Part shown: piece after piece, positions 55,097 through 62,827 of the stretch
Layout of the letters: the number at the start of each line of letters is the position of its first letter
How positions within the stretch are numbered: the first letter of the stretch is position 1
Source: Edaphobacter paludis
GTDB taxonomy: Bacteria > Acidobacteriota > Terriglobia > Terriglobales > Acidobacteriaceae
Length of the DNA: 64,000 nucleotides
Assembly: GCF_039993895.1 (NCBI RefSeq)
Contig: NZ_CP121194.1
Location: forward strand, 2,666,001-2,730,000
Reading direction: 5' to 3'
The notes under the pieces: generated by a model
What the model was told of the DNA's origin: nothing
The model's input: the letters and a program-made list of their open reading frames with translations, nothing else
The model's database searches: none
Made by a program: the position numbers and the translations under genes

Positions 55097-56293
55097 CTAA
55101 TGGGCGGCAGGTGAAGGAGTTTTGACTGCACCAGACCGATCGTAATCGAAGTATCGCTTCATGCGAAGGAACTGCTTTTCGTACAGGTTATAACTGGCAT
55201 ACGCGAGGACGATAGCAACGAGGAACGTAAGAAATCCGGCTACCACGACCCCAATGAGTTTGCTGGAAGTGAAATGCAAAATCCAGCTGCGAAACGTGGC
55301 GATAAAGAAGCCCGCCGCAGCATAGTGAAGCACATAGAGCCCGTAGCTGTATTTGCCGAAGAAACGCAGAGTGCGACCTTCAAAGAAGATACGAGTTCGC
55401 GACGAAGGCCGCAGGCACCATGCAATGAGTGCCGCAGAGCCAAGCGCTACCAGCGTATAACGTATGGCGAGATAGCTGCTATCGAAGGCAAAGAGCCACT
55501 CGGAATGCCGCTCAATCAGAAATCGAGAGAGATTGAGGGCGACGATAACGGCAACAATCGCAAAAAATATCTTCTTTGCCGAGGCCAGTACAGCATCATG
55601 GAGACGGCTGCGTAGCAAGAGCGCCAGAACAGCTCCAAGAAGCAGAGAGTCCGCACGGCTAAAAGTGCTCCTGTTAACGAAGTTGTAGTTGACGTGATGA
55701 AAGATCAGAAGGAAGCGCAGCAGAAGTGCGACAAAGGAAACTGAGCAGCAGACCCAGAGGAGCTTCCGCAGATCACGTATAAAAAAGACCGCTAATGGCC
55801 ATACCAGATAAAACTGCTCTTCAACGGCCAGTGACCAGAAGTGATCAAGCGAAATGCCATGCCCCAGTTGAAACGTATAGAAGGTCCCGAATATGTTCGT
55901 ATTCTGCAGGTAGAAGAGGAGCGCCCAGTTCATTCTGTGCCAATGAAAACCAATCAAAGGTGTTAGAAGGAACAGTAAAAAAAGGACACCATAGTACAAG
56001 GGGAATATGCGCAGGGTCCTTCGAGCGTAAAACTTACGGAAATAGCCTGAATCAGAGATCGAATCAAAAAGAATTCCCGTAATCAAGAAGCCGGATAGAA
56101 CGAAGAAGAGATCGACTCCATTAGCACCAAATATGAGAGTCGCCCCTATCGGTTGCAGCCATGTGCCACGAGTCGTACCGGGGAAAAGATGCGATGCCAT
56201 GACCGCCAAAACGGCCATCCCACGAAGCCCGTCGAGCGATGGAACATGGCGGGAGTAAGGTCCTGCTTCTCTTGGGGAGGTGATTTGGGGCAT
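55097..56293 (-). CDS. Acyltransferase 3 family membrane protein (OafA-like)
   Basis: 398 residues with about 10 membrane helices. The N-terminal motif HVPSLDGLRGMAVLAVMASHLFPG holds the conserved His; later FFVLSGFLITGIL, ARRTLRIFPLYY and FWSLAVEEQFYLVWPL are family hallmarks. These proteins O-acetylate or acylate envelope sugars. It follows a GT9 gene by 20 bases, suggesting a shared role in surface glycan decoration. Confidence 0.9.
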   Translation of the reverse strand: MPQITSPREAGPYSRHVPSLDGLRGMAVLAVMASHLFPGTTRGTWLQPIGATLIFGANGVDLFFVLSGFLITGILFDSISDSGYFRKFYARRTLRIFPLYYGVLFLLFLLTPLIGFHWHRMNWALLFYLQNTNIFGTFYTFQLGHGISLDHFWSLAVEEQFYLVWPLAVFFIRDLRKLLWVCCSVSFVALLLRFLLIFHHVNYNFVNRSTFSRADSLLLGAVLALLLRSRLHDAVLASAKKIFFAIVAVIVALNLSRFLIERHSEWLFAFDSSYLAIRYTLVALGSAALIAWCLRPSSRTRIFFEGRTLRFFGKYSYGLYVLHYAAAGFFIATFRSWILHFTSSKLIGVVVAGFLTFLVAIVLAYASYNLYEKQFLRMKRYFDYDRSGAVKTPSPAAH

Positions 56294-56313
56294 CGTGATG
56301 GTAAAAGTGTAGC

Positions 56314-57507
56314 TTAACCCTGATGAATCTCTGTCTGGTCAGGAATGCGGTTCGGATATCGCGTAAGAAGATCAGCTAACGCCGATGTCACTTCGTCGAC
56401 ACTGACTTCATCGATGATGTAATCCTGCGGCGGCGGTACTGGTATATCGGCGTTCTTTAGTATGCGGAATTTGTTGTTTCCTAGCGGCAGCCACTCGATA
56501 GGAGGAGACCAGGCCGGGGCAATGATGACCATTGGAAGACCGACTGCGCGGCCAAGATGCATTGGTCCCGTGTCCAGGGTGAGGCCGACCGTGACAAGAC
56601 TCATGAGAGCGGCCAGTTGCAGCACTGTGGTTCTGCCGGCAACGCTGGTTGTAGGAGCCGACAGACTACCGCGCAGTTCATCGATGGCCGCGGCCTCGGC
56701 GGCGGTGCCTACAAATAGAATATGGGCACCATAGCGCGTCATCAGAAATTCGGCAGCAGCCTTGAATCGCTCAGAGCGCCAGCTTTTTCGCTGCGTAACG
56801 CTGGTCTGCGTGATAAAGACTGCGACAGGCTGACCGCTTTGCACACCCGCACGAGCGAGGGTTTCGCGAGCGAAGGCGAGGTCTTCCTGGCGGTAGAAGA
56901 TCTCCGGCTCAAAATGAACCGAGGTATGCCCCAGGGCCTGCACGATACGAAGGTTATTGGCAATCTGACTCGATGTTCTATCGAAGATCAGCGGCTTACG
57001 ATAGAGCTTCGGCACTACAGTGAAGCCAACCCGGATCGATGCTCCGCTGAGCAAAGCCTGCATCGCGATACGAGTTCTCTCGTTGCCTGTGGAGGTCAAC
57101 GTGGCGAAGGCTGTTTCGCCAAACGGAAGTTCGCGGCGAAGCGTCATTACAGAACCGTTCAGGTCTTTCAGGGGAGTCGGTGTTTCGATCAACCGGTCAA
57201 TGCCTGGGTTGTTGCGAAAGACATCCCGAGCGAACCCGCTGGCTGCGACCACGATGCGGCATTGTGGAACAGCGTGGCGTAAGGCCCGAATCAGCGGGGT
57301 TGCGTGTATCGCGGTGCCAAGGGCGGTGGGATATTGGAGCAGAAGAAAGTTTTCGATCTCCCGAAGAGAACCATTGCGCGAGACTCCTCCGGAGTTTGAG
57401 ACACGCTCAACTGCGGCGACTCCGGCGAGGATTCCACCCTTCAGGTTTTGAACAAGACTCAAGAGCAATCCTTGGTGGAGTAGTTGAAGATCTAAGAACA
57501 ACGACAA
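56314..57507 (-). CDS. Glycosyltransferase family 9 (heptosyltransferase-like)
   Basis: 397 residues. GT9 pattern: LLLQYPTALGTAIHATPLIRALRHAVP, VRVGF-like IRVGFTVVPKLYRKPLIF, and the donor site LTLDTGPMHLGRAVGLPMVIIAP. Members add heptose or related sugars to lipopolysaccharide core. The start is uncertain: TTG 57507 is the first possible, and the conserved part begins about residue 50. It lies 6 bases after the DUF151 gene. Confidence 0.8.
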   Translation of the reverse strand: MSLFLDLQLLHQGLLLSLVQNLKGGILAGVAAVERVSNSGGVSRNGSLREIENFLLLQYPTALGTAIHATPLIRALRHAVPQCRIVVAASGFARDVFRNNPGIDRLIETPTPLKDLNGSVMTLRRELPFGETAFATLTSTGNERTRIAMQALLSGASIRVGFTVVPKLYRKPLIFDRTSSQIANNLRIVQALGHTSVHFEPEIFYRQEDLAFARETLARAGVQSGQPVAVFITQTSVTQRKSWRSERFKAAAEFLMTRYGAHILFVGTAAEAAAIDELRGSLSAPTTSVAGRTTVLQLAALMSLVTVGLTLDTGPMHLGRAVGLPMVIIAPAWSPPIEWLPLGNNKFRILKNADIPVPPPQDYIIDEVSVDEVTSALADLLTRYPNRIPDQTEIHQG

Positions 57508-57513
57508 GCTGCA

Positions 57514-58053
57514 TTACATTTTGTAACGGCCCATGTCATCGTCGTTCAGATTTTCCAGCCAGCGTCGCATCTCGTCAGCATCGAGGGTTTGCGAGCCGCT
57601 GGCAGCTTGTTTCGAATTTTCCAACACATCGCGATTGACGTAGATCGGGCAGTCCCAGCGCAGGGCGAGTGCGATGGCATCGGAGGGACGGGCGTCAAGG
57701 GTCACGGTCTCTCCAGCATGGTCCATCCAGATGACCGCGTAGAAGGTGTCGTCGCGCAATTCCGAGACGACAACCTTATTTACCTGCGCGTTGAGGCCTC
57801 GGGCGAGATTTTGCAAAAGATCGTGTGTCATTGGCCGCGGCGTCGCGGTTTTTTCGAGTTCGAGAGCGATAGCATTAGCCTCGAAGATGCCCACCCAGAT
57901 AGGAAGGATCAGATCGCTTGCAATGTCTTTGAGCACAACGATCGGCATGTTGGTGACTGGATCCATCATGAGGCCGCGAATCTGCATCTCGACCTCTGCC
58001 CCAGAGCCGGAGTCAGCAGTCTTATGAACTTCGGTCTGGTCGTTTGATTTCAT
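57514..58053 (-). CDS. DUF151 / bifunctional nuclease (BFN) family protein
   Basis: 179 residues. After a variable start it has VEMQIRGLMMDPVTNMPIVVLKD, LPIWVGIFEANAIALELE and LDARPSDAIALALRWDCPIYV, the family core. Some members have nuclease activity in vitro; the cellular role is not settled. Its start shares one base with the miaB stop (TAATG), so they are coupled. Confidence 0.88.
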   Translation of the reverse strand: MKSNDQTEVHKTADSGSGAEVEMQIRGLMMDPVTNMPIVVLKDIASDLILPIWVGIFEANAIALELEKTATPRPMTHDLLQNLARGLNAQVNKVVVSELRDDTFYAVIWMDHAGETVTLDARPSDAIALALRWDCPIYVNRDVLENSKQAASGSQTLDADEMRRWLENLNDDDMGRYKM

Positions 58054-59372
58054 TAGCTTGCCAATGCCTCGCCGAGAAGGCTGTTGGGAAAGGTCTGGGT
58101 GATGCGGACAGAGACGTAGCTTCCTGTCGCAGGGAGAATGGGCTGCGTGGTAGTGAAGTTGACGGTCTTGTTCTGGGTGCTACGGCCAATGACTTGATTT
58201 CGCTGACGGTTATGGCCTTCGACCATAAGTTCCATTACTTCACCAAGATGGCGCTCATAGTTCAAGCGTTGGGTTTCGCGCTGACGGTCGAGGAGGATTT
58301 GCAGCCGCTTGACCTTGACCTCTTCCGGAATTGAGTCAGCCATGTTGATGGCCGGAGTATTGGGTCGGGGCGAATATTTAAACGCAAAGATGGCGTCGTA
58401 GCCGACCTCTTCGAGCAGGGTCGCAGTCTGCTCCAGGTCTTCTTCGGTCTCGCCGGGAAAGCCGACGATGATGTCCGACGTAATGCTGATGTTGCGCTTG
58501 GCAGCCTTGATCCACGAAATGCGCTCGAGATACCAGTCTCGCGTGTACTCCCGCGCCATGGCGCGCAGCACATTCGTAGAACCGCTCTGAACAGGAAGAT
58601 GAACATGATCGCAGAGGGTTGGCACAGCGTCGATGGCGTCCACGATGTCCTTGGTGAAGTCGCGTGGATGAGAGGTGGTGAAGCGGACGCGGCGGATGCC
58701 GGGAATACTGCCGACGGCGGCGAGCAATTCGGCAAACGTCATCTTTGCCGAAGGATCATGGTAGGAGTTGACGTTCTGGCCTAGAAGCTGGATCTCGGTA
58801 AAGCCCGCGTCGGCCATGCGAATGGCTTCGTCAAGAACCGAGTTCGCGGTGCGACTGCGCTCCTTGCCGCGCGTGTAGGGCACGACGCAGTAGGCGCAGA
58901 ACTTGTCGCAGCCTTCGATGATTGTGATGTAGCCGCGATGAGGATTGGTGCGGGCGACAAAGGGGGTTTCAAAGGTCTCGTCAGTCTGGCGGTCGTCGAG
59001 GCCGGTGATGCGCTGTTCCCCGGCTTCAAGGCGGGCTAGCATCTGGGGGAGATTGCGATAGGACGCCGAACCGGAGACCAGCGAGACGTAGGGAGCCTTA
59101 TCGAAGATCTTTTCGCCCTCCTGCTGGGCGACGCAGCCAATCACGGCGAACTTTTTGCCCTCGCCCTGCAGCTTCTTGTACTCGTTGAGGCGGTGAAAGA
59201 CCTTCTGTTCGGCTTTGTCGCGGATGGAGCAGGTGTTGTAGAGGATCAGCCCGGCGTCGGCTTCATCCTGTACACGGGAATAGCCCTCATGTTCCAAGGT
59301 GCCAATGACCTTTTCAGAGTCATGGGCGTTCATCTGGCAGCCGAAGGTTTCGATATAGAAAGTCTTGCTCAC
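58053..59372 (-). CDS. miaB: tRNA-2-methylthio-N6-dimethylallyladenosine synthase
   Basis: 439 residues from GTG 59372. Radical SAM enzyme that methylthiolates i6A37 of tRNAs reading U-starting codons. N-terminal MTTase domain cysteines are in FGCQMN, NTCSIRDKAEQK and GCVAQQEG; the SAM cluster is CDKFCAYCVVPYTRGKERSR; a C-terminal TRAM domain ends the protein. The frame is open up to 59495 but that extension runs through the tRNA fragment at 59418-59468, so it is rejected. The insertion therefore sits just 46 bases upstream of this start. Confidence 0.92.
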   Translation of the reverse strand: MSKTFYIETFGCQMNAHDSEKVIGTLEHEGYSRVQDEADAGLILYNTCSIRDKAEQKVFHRLNEYKKLQGEGKKFAVIGCVAQQEGEKIFDKAPYVSLVSGSASYRNLPQMLARLEAGEQRITGLDDRQTDETFETPFVARTNPHRGYITIIEGCDKFCAYCVVPYTRGKERSRTANSVLDEAIRMADAGFTEIQLLGQNVNSYHDPSAKMTFAELLAAVGSIPGIRRVRFTTSHPRDFTKDIVDAIDAVPTLCDHVHLPVQSGSTNVLRAMAREYTRDWYLERISWIKAAKRNISITSDIIVGFPGETEEDLEQTATLLEEVGYDAIFAFKYSPRPNTPAINMADSIPEEVKVKRLQILLDRQRETQRLNYERHLGEVMELMVEGHNRQRNQVIGRSTQNKTVNFTTTQPILPATGSYVSVRITQTFPNSLLGEALAS

Positions 59373-59417
59373 AGAGACAGTATATCGCCCACGACTGATG
59401 CATAGATTTGAAGGGAT

Positions 59418-59463
59418 TTTGGTAGCGCCACCGGGGCTCGAACCCGGACTCTCAGCCTTGAAA
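59418..59463 (-). repeat. 46-bp duplicated 3' part of tRNA-Glu (att-like repeat, distal copy)
   Basis: Identical over 46 bases to 61011-61056, which covers the CCA end, T arm, variable loop and half of the anticodon arm of the intact tRNA-Glu(TTC). Beyond it only a few bases match after a one-base shift. It cannot make a tRNA. This is the usual trace left by site-specific insertion into the 3' end of a tRNA gene. Confidence 0.8.
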
Positions 59464-59711
59464 AGGGCTATTTTGGCCATTTTCAGATTTTGCATCGTGC
59501 ACCAAGTCGCAATAAAAAGCAGCGTCTTTATTGACGATTTTTTTCGGGGGGCCTTTCTGTTTTCTACACGGGTGATCCTTTCTTAATATCGGGTGATCCC
59601 TGTGAATTGGCGAGATGCATTATGTAGATTTAAAGCACAATAGTTGGGCGCGTCATCAAGTAAAAACTATTATGTATAGCTCTATGCGTGGCCTGGAGAT
59701 GGCACACAACA

Positions 59712-59735
59712 AAGCCGCCTCCGTAGAGACGGCTT
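59712..59735 (-). terminator. Rho-independent terminator of the PEP-CTERM gene
   Basis: On the minus strand AAGCCGTCTC-TACG-GAGGCGGCTT, fully paired with one G-U pair and a UACG tetraloop, followed by TGTTGTGTG. It begins about 24 bases past the gene stop. Confidence 0.75.
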
Positions 59736-59758
59736 GTGCTCGATTACTGTCTGCACGA

Positions 59759-60457
59759 TCAGGAGAGGAACTTGCGCCGTGCGAATCCTGCCAAGCCCAC
59801 AAGGCCAGTGCCAAGTAAAGCGATGCTGGAGGGTTCGGGTACAGGCGAGTATGTGACATCCAACTGGACAGTGTAAGGAGAAACGATGCTCCCACTCCCG
59901 CCGATATAACCATCCCAGTTGACCCCTGGAGTGTTAACGGTGTCACTAATAAAGCCCATTACGTCAAAATACAAATTCAAGTTTCCGGTCGATACTTCGT
60001 CTCCGTTGATGATTGGGAGCAAAATGCCAGATTCTTCATCCAGATCCACGTGCACATCGGACCACCCATTGATGCCAAATGTCGGGGCTATTTGCGGAGC
60101 ATTCCAATCTGGGGGCGGAAGAGCTTGTTTAACAACGACGACACCTGTCCCGTGAACCGTGGTTGTGGGTAACAGAATATGAATTGTGGCCGAGGTTACG
60201 AAATCTCCACTAGGAACGAAAACCGAAATATTGGAGAAGGTGGTGCTCGCTCTCGGATAATATCCAGGTCCAAGACTAGGACGATCAAACAGACCCTTAA
60301 CGGTGGAGTATTCACCCCAGAAATTGTCATTTGGACTATCGAACGACGCCGTAAAGCTGGAGCTAACTGAGAGTTGAATGCTATCCGCCTGGGCTAAGGG
60401 TGTAAGGGTAAGAACCATGGCGGCGGCAGTAATTAGACCGGCAGTTAAGCGCATCAA
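59759..60457 (-). CDS. PEP-CTERM sorting domain protein, exported
   Basis: 232 residues. Signal peptide TAGLITAAAMVLTLTPLAQA, a beta-rich middle of unknown fold, and a complete C-terminal PEP-CTERM tag: PVPEPSSIALLGTGLVGLAGFARRKFL, i.e. VPEP, a hydrophobic helix and basic end. Exosortase recognises this tag and anchors the protein at the cell surface, a system usually tied to EPS production. The EPS locus 40 kb away has FemAB and deacetylase genes of that type, though no exosortase is in the window. It lies inside the tRNA-bounded insertion. Confidence 0.85.
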   Translation of the reverse strand: MMRLTAGLITAAAMVLTLTPLAQADSIQLSVSSSFTASFDSPNDNFWGEYSTVKGLFDRPSLGPGYYPRASTTFSNISVFVPSGDFVTSATIHILLPTTTVHGTGVVVVKQALPPPDWNAPQIAPTFGINGWSDVHVDLDEESGILLPIINGDEVSTGNLNLYFDVMGFISDTVNTPGVNWDGYIGGSGSIVSPYTVQLDVTYSPVPEPSSIALLGTGLVGLAGFARRKFLS

Positions 60458-60620
60458 GTGACCCCTGTTGGATTTTTAGGTGCCCGCAGAGGCTATGCGC
60501 TGCGTGTATGCAATTGATAGGCAAAACTTAGGAACGAATGTTCCAATGCGATATATGCCCTACGCGCTATTTAACGGCAGTTGCCTAGTGGGCGTGTCAA
60601 GCAATTGAATGTTCATCTCT

Positions 60621-60937
60621 TCAAGGGGGCAGAATACGCAGCAGGTGCAGCGGTGGACGTTCGCTCGATGCCAGCCACTCTTCATACTCACGGCGGCTGA
60701 AGTATGGCTAGTTGGCGAGTGTGTACCCCAGGCCCGAATACTGCTCTCAACCTTTGCCATGTCTTCTGGGCTACACCGCGTGACGCACCTGAGTAGGCCA
60801 TCCTCTGTGGCGAAGTGATAATAGAGAGTCCTGGTCCCGATCCATGTACGGCAATCGGCCTCTATGAAGGGAACACGCCAAAGGTCTTTATAGTGTTGAA
60901 AGTAGGAACACGCATTGAGGCGCACCAAGATGCCCAC
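60621..60937 (-). pseudogene. Broken gene, frameshifted small hypothetical protein
   Basis: One frame gives RTLYYHFATEDGLLRC, SPEDMAKVESSIRAWG, after which the sequence becomes Cys- and Ser-rich nonsense. In another frame of the same strand, right after that point, PYFSRREYEEWLASSERPPL and HLLRILPP continue to a stop at 60621, preceded by an in-frame TAG. The two halves read like one soluble protein split by a frameshift and a stop. This rests on how natural the peptides look, not on a match. Confidence 0.45.
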
Positions 60938-61012
60938 ATAATCGGTACGATTGAGCCCTTTTGAGCCCTTCGCGCACTTCCTGTTTGCCTTATGTATTTA
61001 TGTTGTTTACTT

Positions 61013-61089
61013 TGGTAGCGCCACCGGGGCTCGAACCCGGACTCTCAGCCTTGAAAGGGCCGCGTGTTAACCAGTTACACCATGGCGCC
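61013..61089 (-). tRNA. tRNA-Glu (anticodon TTC)
   Basis: Cloverleaf reads from 61089 down: acceptor GGCGCCA pairing with TGGCGCT (first pair G-U), D arm GTGT/ACAC, anticodon stem CGGCC/GGCTG with loop CTTTCAA (anticodon TTC), T arm CCGGG/CCCGG with GTTCGAGC, and encoded CCA. Its 3' part is duplicated at 59418-59463. Confidence 0.95.
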
Positions 61090-61164
61090 GTACACAGAGT
61101 GATCCACTGCTTCGACTATATTCCGCTTGCAGCTTCGAAGCGAACATTCGGAAGGAAACAGATT

Positions 61165-61241
<77 letters not shown>

Positions 61242-61274
61242 AGAAGGAAGGAAGTTCTCTGCTGCGATGGCTTA

Positions 61275-61280
61275 AGTATA
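61275..61280 (-). promoter_or_regulatory. Possible -10 box for the tRNA-Glu pair
   Basis: On the minus strand TATACT stands 33 bases before the first tRNA base. A matching -35 (TGAATC, 17 bases further) is weak. Placement fits a tRNA promoter but the call is tentative. Confidence 0.3.
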
Positions 61281-61319
61281 TCAGAATTTCAAGTGAAGAT
61301 TCACTCACTCTGGTAGGTA

Positions 61320-61595
61320 CTATAGCCCCAGCTTTTTGACTTCGTCGTTATAGTACTTGCGGTAGAGGATGTCCCATTCCTGCGAGCCTTCCATAATGAT
61401 CTTGCGCTGCGAGGCGATCTTCTGGCGTGCGGCTGCGTCGATCTTGGTTTCTTCGAGGAGGAGCTTTTCGAGGGCCTTGCGGGCCTCCTGCCGAATCGTA
61501 TTGCGATCTTCGAGAAAGTCGCACTCCGGAATCTCGGCGAGGGTGTCGGCAACCGTGTGGGCAAGTTTGTTGAGCTTGTCGCGGGAGATTCTCAC
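61320..61595 (-). CDS. DUF507 family protein (2 of 2)
   Basis: 91 residues, mostly helical and charged: MRISRDKLNKLAHTVADTLAEI, ALEKLLLEETKIDAAARQKI, EWDILYRKYYNDEVKKLGL. DUF507 proteins are small, of unknown function, and frequent in Acidobacteria and deltaproteobacteria. Its start overlaps the other DUF507 gene by 4 bases, suggesting equal production of the two, perhaps as a complex. Confidence 0.85.
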   Translation of the reverse strand: MRISRDKLNKLAHTVADTLAEIPECDFLEDRNTIRQEARKALEKLLLEETKIDAAARQKIASQRKIIMEGSQEWDILYRKYYNDEVKKLGL

Positions 61596-61870
61596 AGCAC
61601 CGCCTTGTATTTGCGGGCCAGCTCGTTCTTCACCTTTTTGAACATCTCGGGGTAGCTGGCTCCGGTCTTGAGCATATCGTCTTGGAAGGCTTCGAGAATG
61701 ACGCGGACCTCGTCATTAATACGATCTTCGAGGGCCAACTCTTCGATCATAGCGGCTGTAACCCGCTCCTCGAGAACGGCGGGCTTAGAGCTCTCGATCA
61801 TCTTCTCGGCGACGAGGTGCTTGAGGGTCTGGCGCGCCAGATATCCAACGTAATCTTTAGAAAAAATCAT
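61592..61870 (-). CDS. DUF507 family protein (1 of 2)
   Basis: 92 residues from ATG 61870; the open frame extends upstream into the ferredoxin gene. Helical: SKDYVGYLARQTLKHLVAEKMIE, MIEELALEDRINDEVRVILEAF, YPEMFKKVKNELARKYKAVL. It is a diverged relative of the next gene, with a 4-base overlap. The tandem pair is a recurring arrangement for this family. Confidence 0.85.
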   Translation of the reverse strand: MIFSKDYVGYLARQTLKHLVAEKMIESSKPAVLEERVTAAMIEELALEDRINDEVRVILEAFQDDMLKTGASYPEMFKKVKNELARKYKAVL

Positions 61871-61920
61871 TGACTTAAATTCGAATATATCATGCGTGCC
61901 TCTAACTTGTGGCCGCTGAA

Positions 61921-62286
61921 TTACTTGTGCTTCGCAGCGGGCCTGTGCGGGCAATGCTCGGTGTTGAGGCAGGTGTCAGCGAGTCGCAAGCGTTCAACGG
62001 GACGGCCCTGGACAAGGTGCTCGGCGACGATTTCCTCAACATCTTCCAGTCGCACAAAACCATACCAGACTGCCTCCGGATAGACGACAACAGTTGGGCC
62101 GTGCTCGCACTGATCGAGGCAGCCGGACTCATTGGCGCGGACCTGGTGCTTGAGCCCGGCGTCCTTGATAGCGTCCTTGAAGGCCGATTTAAGCTTCTTA
62201 CTACCCCTCGGAAGACAGCTTGGACGGGACGCGGACTCGTCGCGCTCGTTCGTGCAGATAAAGATATGGTGCTTGAATTTCGGCAC
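61921..62286 (-). CDS. Thioredoxin-like 2Fe-2S ferredoxin
   Basis: 121 residues. Cysteines at about 11, 24, 56 and 60 (ICTNERDESASRPSC and SGCLDQCEHGP) match the thioredoxin-like [2Fe-2S] ferredoxin family, with HIFICTN at the start and VVYPEAVWYG as the typical later strand. It carries electrons; the partner is unknown. It shares a 65-bp divergent region with the gene at 62352. Confidence 0.9.
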   Translation of the reverse strand: MPKFKHHIFICTNERDESASRPSCLPRGSKKLKSAFKDAIKDAGLKHQVRANESGCLDQCEHGPTVVVYPEAVWYGFVRLEDVEEIVAEHLVQGRPVERLRLADTCLNTEHCPHRPAAKHK

Positions 62287-62351
62287 AGGTAGGTTCCTTC
62301 TCCGTCTCTTTCAGAGGCGCGCGTGCGGTCTGCGTGGCTTTCTGAGACAAT

Positions 62352-62822
62352 ATGAGGTTGATGCAACCTGACAATCTTATCTCGCTTAAAGACGACATGG
62401 TAGCGTTCATCGCTGGCCACGGCATGCGCCGGCTGAACGCTTATGTCACGGAAGACGTACCCACGGTCCTGTTCGAAGAAGAAAATCCGGACGGTTGGAA
62501 GGACTTTGTCGAACACGCGAAGGCCGCAGGCGCGCCGTTTGTGACGATGAGCGAGGTGGTGCTGGAAAAGTCTGACGTTGCGATCCTGCTGGATCAGATT
62601 CGCGAACAGACATTTCCCGACGAGGCTCCGGAGCTGGATGACGCCGAGTACCTGGTCAACTATGTGGGCAAGATCGGCTATCTGCAGCTTGGGTTTGCGC
62701 ACCAGGGCGTGATGTTTGTCTTTGAAGTTGCCACGGACTGGTATGACCGTTTTCAGGATCTGCTGGAGACAGTGTCTGAGCTTGGTGGCATCGTGCTCGA
62801 CGACAGCGATAGCGACGAGTAG
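62352..62822 (+). CDS. Hypothetical acidic protein
   Basis: 156 residues: LKDDMVAFIAGHGMRRLNAYVTEDVPTVLFEEENPDGW, AEYLVNYVGKIGYLQLGFAHQGVMFVFEVATDWYDRF, ending GIVLDDSDSDE. Soluble alpha/beta appearance, no known motif seen. ATG 62361 is a second possible start. It precedes recJ by 5 bases and is probably co-transcribed with it. Confidence 0.7.
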   Translation: MRLMQPDNLISLKDDMVAFIAGHGMRRLNAYVTEDVPTVLFEEENPDGWKDFVEHAKAAGAPFVTMSEVVLEKSDVAILLDQIREQTFPDEAPELDDAEYLVNYVGKIGYLQLGFAHQGVMFVFEVATDWYDRFQDLLETVSELGGIVLDDSDSDE

Positions 62823-62827
62823 CCGAA

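Larger units (their letters stand above)
59464..61010. mobile_element. Small decayed tRNA-targeted insertion (no integrase)
   Basis: The DNA between the 46-bp repeats; repeat-to-repeat distance is 1593 bp. It is visibly more AT-rich than the flanks, especially 59464-59700. It holds one intact gene (PEP-CTERM protein) and one broken gene. No integrase, excisionase or transposase is seen, so if it was an island, its mobility genes are lost. Confidence 0.5.

Noticed and set aside
59373-59495. 41-residue N-terminal extension of MiaB
   Set aside because: It is translated from the tRNA-Glu fragment; known MiaB proteins begin close to the GCQMN motif, which fits GTG 59372.
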